Assembly: GCF_029105185.1 (NCBI RefSeq)
Contig: NZ_JAFMZK010000011.1
Span: 117,351-181,350, forward strand
From: Aliiroseovarius sp. Z3
GTDB taxonomy: Bacteria; Pseudomonadota; Alphaproteobacteria; Rhodobacterales; Rhodobacteraceae
Direction: 5' to 3'
DNA: 64,000 nt
In this document: positions 61,481 to 64,000 of the stretch, piece after piece
How the letters are laid out: every line of letters starts with the position of its first letter
Numbering within the stretch: the first letter of the stretch is position 1
Notes under the pieces: model-generated
Databases searched by the model: none
Seen by the model: only the letters and a program-made list of their open reading frames with translations
What the model was told of the DNA's origin: nothing
Translations under genes and position numbers: made by a program

Positions 61481-62416
61481 ATGGCCAAATCCAAACCCAA
61501 ATTCAACGCCGCCGCGTCGATCACAAACGAGCTCATCTGCATCATCGAACGCGGAGTCCTGCCGTGGCGCAAGCCCTGGACGGCGGGTGGCAGTTCCCGG
61601 CCTCTGCGCGTGAGCGGCGAGCCGTACCAGGGCGTCAACAACTTCCTGTTGACCATGCGCACGACGATGGCGGGCTACCGCTCGCCCTTCTGGATGACGA
61701 TGCCACAGGCCAACGCCATGGACGCCAGGATTCGCAAAGGCGAGAAATCCTCCCTGGTGGTCTATTACGGGCAGAACCGGAAACAGGGGGCGGGGGGTGA
61801 CACGGCTGACGAGGGCGAGACCGACGACGCCCGGGTCTTCCGTTTCCAGAAGTCCTACCGCGTCTTCAACGCTTGTCAGATCGAAGGGCTCCCGGACAGT
61901 TTCGATCCCGACCCCGAGCCCGTGCCCGTGCCGGATCATCCGGCCGCAGAGCCGATCGCGCATATGCAGGCCCTCTTCGAGGCCATCGACATCACCACGG
62001 TGTTCGCGGGCGACGAGGCCTATTACATGCCGGCGGTCGACAAGGTCTACATGCCGCCCATCACACGGTTCCAGGACCCGCGAAACTTCTACGGCGTTTG
62101 GGCGCACGAGTATTCTCATGCCACCAAGGCGCCGCATCGCCTGAACCGCAACTACGGTCTGTCCCGGTTCGGGAACACGGCCTACGCACGCGAAGAAATC
62201 GTCGCCGAGCTGACGTCCTGTTTCCTGGGCCAGCAGCTCGGTTTCACGGCGCATACGCTCGAGATGAACGCGGCCTACCTCTACAACTGGCTCCGCGTCC
62301 TGCGCTCGGACACCAATGCGATCTTCAAGCATGCGGCGGACGCGCAGCGGGCTTGCGACTATCTGATTGCCCGGTCGGAGGCGGGCAGGGCGAAGGATGC
62401 CGATCGGGCCGCGTGA
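61481..62416 (+). CDS. ArdC-like antirestriction protein (ssDNA-binding plus zincin)
   Basis: 311 residues. The N-terminal ArdC domain (ITNELICIIERGVLPWRKPW) is that of single-strand DNA-binding antirestriction proteins. The C-terminal domain is a zincin-like metallopeptidase with the motif H209-E-Y-S-H213 and a later glutamate region (REEIVAELTSCFLG). ArdC protects incoming plasmid DNA during transfer. It is common on conjugative plasmids, consistent with the VirB system. An Asp/Glu/Pro-rich insert sits at about 104-155. Confidence 0.92.
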   Translation: MAKSKPKFNAAASITNELICIIERGVLPWRKPWTAGGSSRPLRVSGEPYQGVNNFLLTMRTTMAGYRSPFWMTMPQANAMDARIRKGEKSSLVVYYGQNRKQGAGGDTADEGETDDARVFRFQKSYRVFNACQIEGLPDSFDPDPEPVPVPDHPAAEPIAHMQALFEAIDITTVFAGDEAYYMPAVDKVYMPPITRFQDPRNFYGVWAHEYSHATKAPHRLNRNYGLSRFGNTAYAREEIVAELTSCFLGQQLGFTAHTLEMNAAYLYNWLRVLRSDTNAIFKHAADAQRACDYLIARSEAGRAKDADRAA

Positions 62417-62437
62417 GGGGGTGTCTCGGGGCAAAGG

Positions 62438-62476
62438 GAAAGAAGGCTTCGGGTCTGGTGGTTTCAACCCATCCGG
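62438..62476 (+). repeat. leader repeat copy 2 (before the DUF3768 gene)
   Basis: GAAAGAAGGCTTCGGGTCT then GGTGGTTTC and ATCCGG. It aligns to copy 1 at about 20 of 28 positions. It ends 13 bp before the DUF3768 start, much closer than copies 1 and 3 are to their genes. Confidence 0.5.
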
Positions 62477-62489
62477 AAAGGACAGACCC

Positions 62490-62879
62490 ATGAGCAATCC
62501 AAAACCCGCCGAGCTCTCCCCGCCCGACGCCGCAGCTATCGCCGCGCAGAACGACGCCTTCCGCAGGCTTGCCTGTCTCGGCGTCGCGCCGGATCAACCG
62601 ATCCAGGGGCGCATGCACGTGACGCGTTCCTTGATGGAGGCCGGCGACGGCTTCATGGCCGAGGCCGTGAAGGCCACGGGGGAGTTCGCGACCTTCGAGC
62701 CCGAGAACGACCCCGAGGGCTGGCACGATTTCGGGGCGGTCACGATCCGCGGCGAGACCGTGTTCTGGAAAATCGACATGTTCGAGGCTGACTCGGACTT
62801 CCGCTATGGCGCGGAGGCGCCCGACAATCCTGAAACCACGATGCGCGTGCTCACGATCATGATGGCGCGCGACTGGTAG
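62490..62879 (+). CDS. DUF3768 protein
   Basis: 129 residues from ATG 62490 (GGAAAGGA upstream). The sequence EPENDPEGWHDFGAV...VFWKIDMFEADSDFRYGAEAPDNPETTMRVLTIM is the DUF3768 signature, a plasmid-associated family of unknown function. No signal peptide. It lies between ardC and the ParB-like gene, its usual company in alphaproteobacterial plasmids. A strong hairpin follows the stop. Confidence 0.9.
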   Translation: MSNPKPAELSPPDAAAIAAQNDAFRRLACLGVAPDQPIQGRMHVTRSLMEAGDGFMAEAVKATGEFATFEPENDPEGWHDFGAVTIRGETVFWKIDMFEADSDFRYGAEAPDNPETTMRVLTIMMARDW

Positions 62880-62915
62880 GGCAGGGGACCCTTCCCCCGA
62901 AAAATCGCAACGACA

Positions 62916-62952
62916 GGCCCACTGACCTTCCAAAAGGAAAAGTGGGCCTTTT
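62916..62952 (+). terminator. Rho-independent terminator after the DUF3768 gene
   Basis: GGCCCACT (62916-62923) pairs with AGTGGGCC (62941-62948), with an inner TTCC/GGAA stem and AAAA loop, followed by TTTT (62949-62952). Its 3' arm is also the start of leader repeat copy 3. Confidence 0.7.
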
Positions 62953-62988
62953 GTCCTGTTGGTTCCCGAATCCGGGGATCGGTCAGGC
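62938..62988 (+). repeat. leader repeat copy 3 (before the ParB-like gene)
   Basis: AAAGTGGGCCTTTTGTCC, then GTTGGTTCC and GGTCAGGC at 62981-62988. It is the best match to copy 1 and ends 45 bp before the ParB-like start. Confidence 0.55.
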
Positions 62989-63033
62989 CGCCTGGAAAGT
63001 CCGGGTGGCGCAGAACCCAGAGAAGGACATGTC

Positions 63034-63873
63034 ATGACCCAAGCGCTCAAACCCGTTTCCGTCGCCATCGGCGATCTCGTCGCCCATCCGGCCAACGTGC
63101 GGACCAATTCCCCCGAAACCTATGCCTCCGAGAACATTGCGCACCTCAAGGCCAGCATCGCTGTTCTGGGCCTCCTGCAACCGCTGCTGGTCCAGAAGAT
63201 CGATGGCAAGTTCGGCGTCCTTGCCGGCGGCCGGCGCCACGCGGCGCTCCTCGAGCTGGTCGCCGACAAGACCGCCAAGGGGTTCACCAACCGCACCAAG
63301 ATCGACTGCCGCCTGGTCCCGGATGATTGCGATGTGACCACCGCGCTGTCGCTCGCCGAAAACATCACCCAGGCGCCGATGAGCGCGATCGACGAGTTCG
63401 AGGCCTTCGCGCGGATGATGGGGGTCGACGGCCAGACGCCCGAGACCATCGCCAAGACCTTCGGCACCACGGTCGCTGCCGTGAAGGGCCGGCTGCGCTA
63501 CGGGCTCATCCATCCCGACATCCGCGCCGCGGCACGGGCGAAATCGATCACCCTCGACACAATGAAAGCCTTCGCGGATCATCCGAGCCAGGAGGTGCAA
63601 CGCGAGGTCTTCGAGGCGCTCACCAAGGAGGACAGTTACCTGCAGGCCTATACGGTCCGCAACGCGCTGAAGTCCCGCGGCGTGCAGGTCAGCGACGATA
63701 TCGGGGCCTTCGTGCGGAAGGACTACGAAGCGCGTGGCGGCGTCATCGCGGCCGATCTCCTCGAAGAGCATTCGGTGCTAGAAGATTCCGAGCTGGTCGA
63801 GACGATCCTGCTCGAGAAGCTGGCGGCCGCCGCCGAGGAGACCCGCGCGAAGATGGGCTTTGCCTGGGCGGAT
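63034..63873 (+). pseudogene. ParB/RepB-like partition protein, 3' end replaced by an IS21 fragment
   Basis: About 280 codons from ATG 63034 (AAGG upstream) are intact. The ParB N-terminal nuclease-like/CTPase region is seen in HPANVRTN, LLQPLLVQK, AGGRRHAALL and the helix-turn-helix area (LAENITQAPMSAIDEFEAF, TIAKTFGTTVAAVKGRLRYG). After AKMGFAWA the frame runs into DNA antisense to istB, so the normal C-terminus is lost although no stop appears before the window end. Plasmid ParB-like proteins of this type usually have 600-700 residues. Partition function is doubtful unless another copy exists. Confidence 0.8.
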
Positions 63874-64000
63874 GCCAGTCCCAGCCCGAGGGCGACATGG
63901 GTCTTGCCGGTGCCGGAGGGACCGAGCGCGATCACATTCTCCTTGCGTTCGATCCATTCGCAGCGCGCCAGCTCCAGCACCATCATCCTGTTGAGCGACG
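63874..64000 (-). mobile_element. istB: IS21-type istB helper ATPase, internal fragment
   Basis: Read on the minus strand from the window edge: NRMMVLELARCEWIERKENV, then the Walker A sequence GPSGTGKTHVALGLGLA, characteristic of IstB/DnaC-like helpers of IS21. Homology stops right after GLGLA, where the ParB-like gene begins in the opposite direction. The upstream part of the gene lies beyond the window. The 3' part is missing, so this copy is broken. Confidence 0.82.

Noticed and set aside
61181..62497. 438-codon minus-strand frame over ardC
   Set aside because: Antisense of ardC, which has both its domains on the plus strand.
1..64000. tRNA, rRNA or replication-initiator genes
   Set aside because: None could be recognised; a plasmid origin or repABC set, if present, lies outside the window.

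Overview
The window looks like part of a plasmid or chromid from an alphaproteobacterium, most likely the Rhodobacteraceae (Roseobacter/Paracoccus-type). The signs are high GC, a VirB-type type IV secretion cluster beside a LuxR/LuxI pair, an ArdC / DUF3768 / ParB-like plasmid backbone, a CcdAB addiction module, a PrtD/HlyD type I exporter, and several insertion elements. This placement rests on gene content only.

Layout. (1) 1-14.8 kb is a metal-handling and envelope island: a Zn/Cd/Pb-type P-ATPase, a MerR/CadR-like regulator, two CDF efflux proteins, a ZIP transporter, MntR, and a tightly packed minus-strand run of eleven genes (two SCO proteins, DsbB, DsbA, PCu(A)C, an M23 peptidase, DUF411, ZIP, LspA, Lnt and a small membrane protein). 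Four similar 15-bp dyads (consensus CTACAGTNACTGTAG) lie upstream of the ATPase, the eleven-gene run, the MerR gene and the transglutaminase/CDF operon. Three of them sit in the 19-bp promoter spacers typical of MerR activation. (2) 15.0-17.5 kb carries ccdAB with its operator, then a divergent luxR/luxI pair with a lux-box-like palindrome. (3) 17.8-29.7 kb is a near-complete VirB operon (VirB1, B2, B3, B4, a B7-like lipoprotein, a VirB5/transglycosylase chimera, B5, B6, B8, B9, B10, B11). No relaxase or VirD4 is present. (4) 30.4-34.0 kb is a TniA/TniB/TniQ transposon that truncates a SRAP (YedK-like) gene. (5) 34.2-49.8 kb is a type I secretion locus with two unusual candidate substrates (a 679-aa repeat protein and an 882-aa Gly/Asp repeat protein). 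Next to it are a LuxR-HTH regulator, a protein with an Rx4H (HEPN-like) motif, an ExeA-like ATPase with Sel1 and FN3-like regions, a TAXI periplasmic receptor and a long coiled-coil protein. (6) 50.7-52.2 kb is an IS3-family element that cuts off the end of a serine hydrolase gene; a membrane AraC regulator is divergent from that gene. (7) 54.4-57.9 kb is a phosphorelay set (kinase, REC, REC plus degenerate GGDEF, HPt). (8) 58.3-60.9 kb holds a secreted nuclease and a sulfotransferase-like/GT90-like fusion. (9) 61.5-64.0 kb is plasmid backbone (ArdC, DUF3768, ParB-like) with a repeated leader motif; it ends where ParB is broken by an IS21-type istB fragment.

How the parts may work together (inference): the metal island couples efflux with remodelling of lipoprotein maturation, thiol/copper chaperones and peptidoglycan under one metal-sensing regulator; the quorum-sensing pair may time conjugation by the adjacent VirB system; the type I locus probably builds a surface or matrix polymer under its own CsgD-like regulator. 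That locus is the strongest candidate here for an undescribed system.
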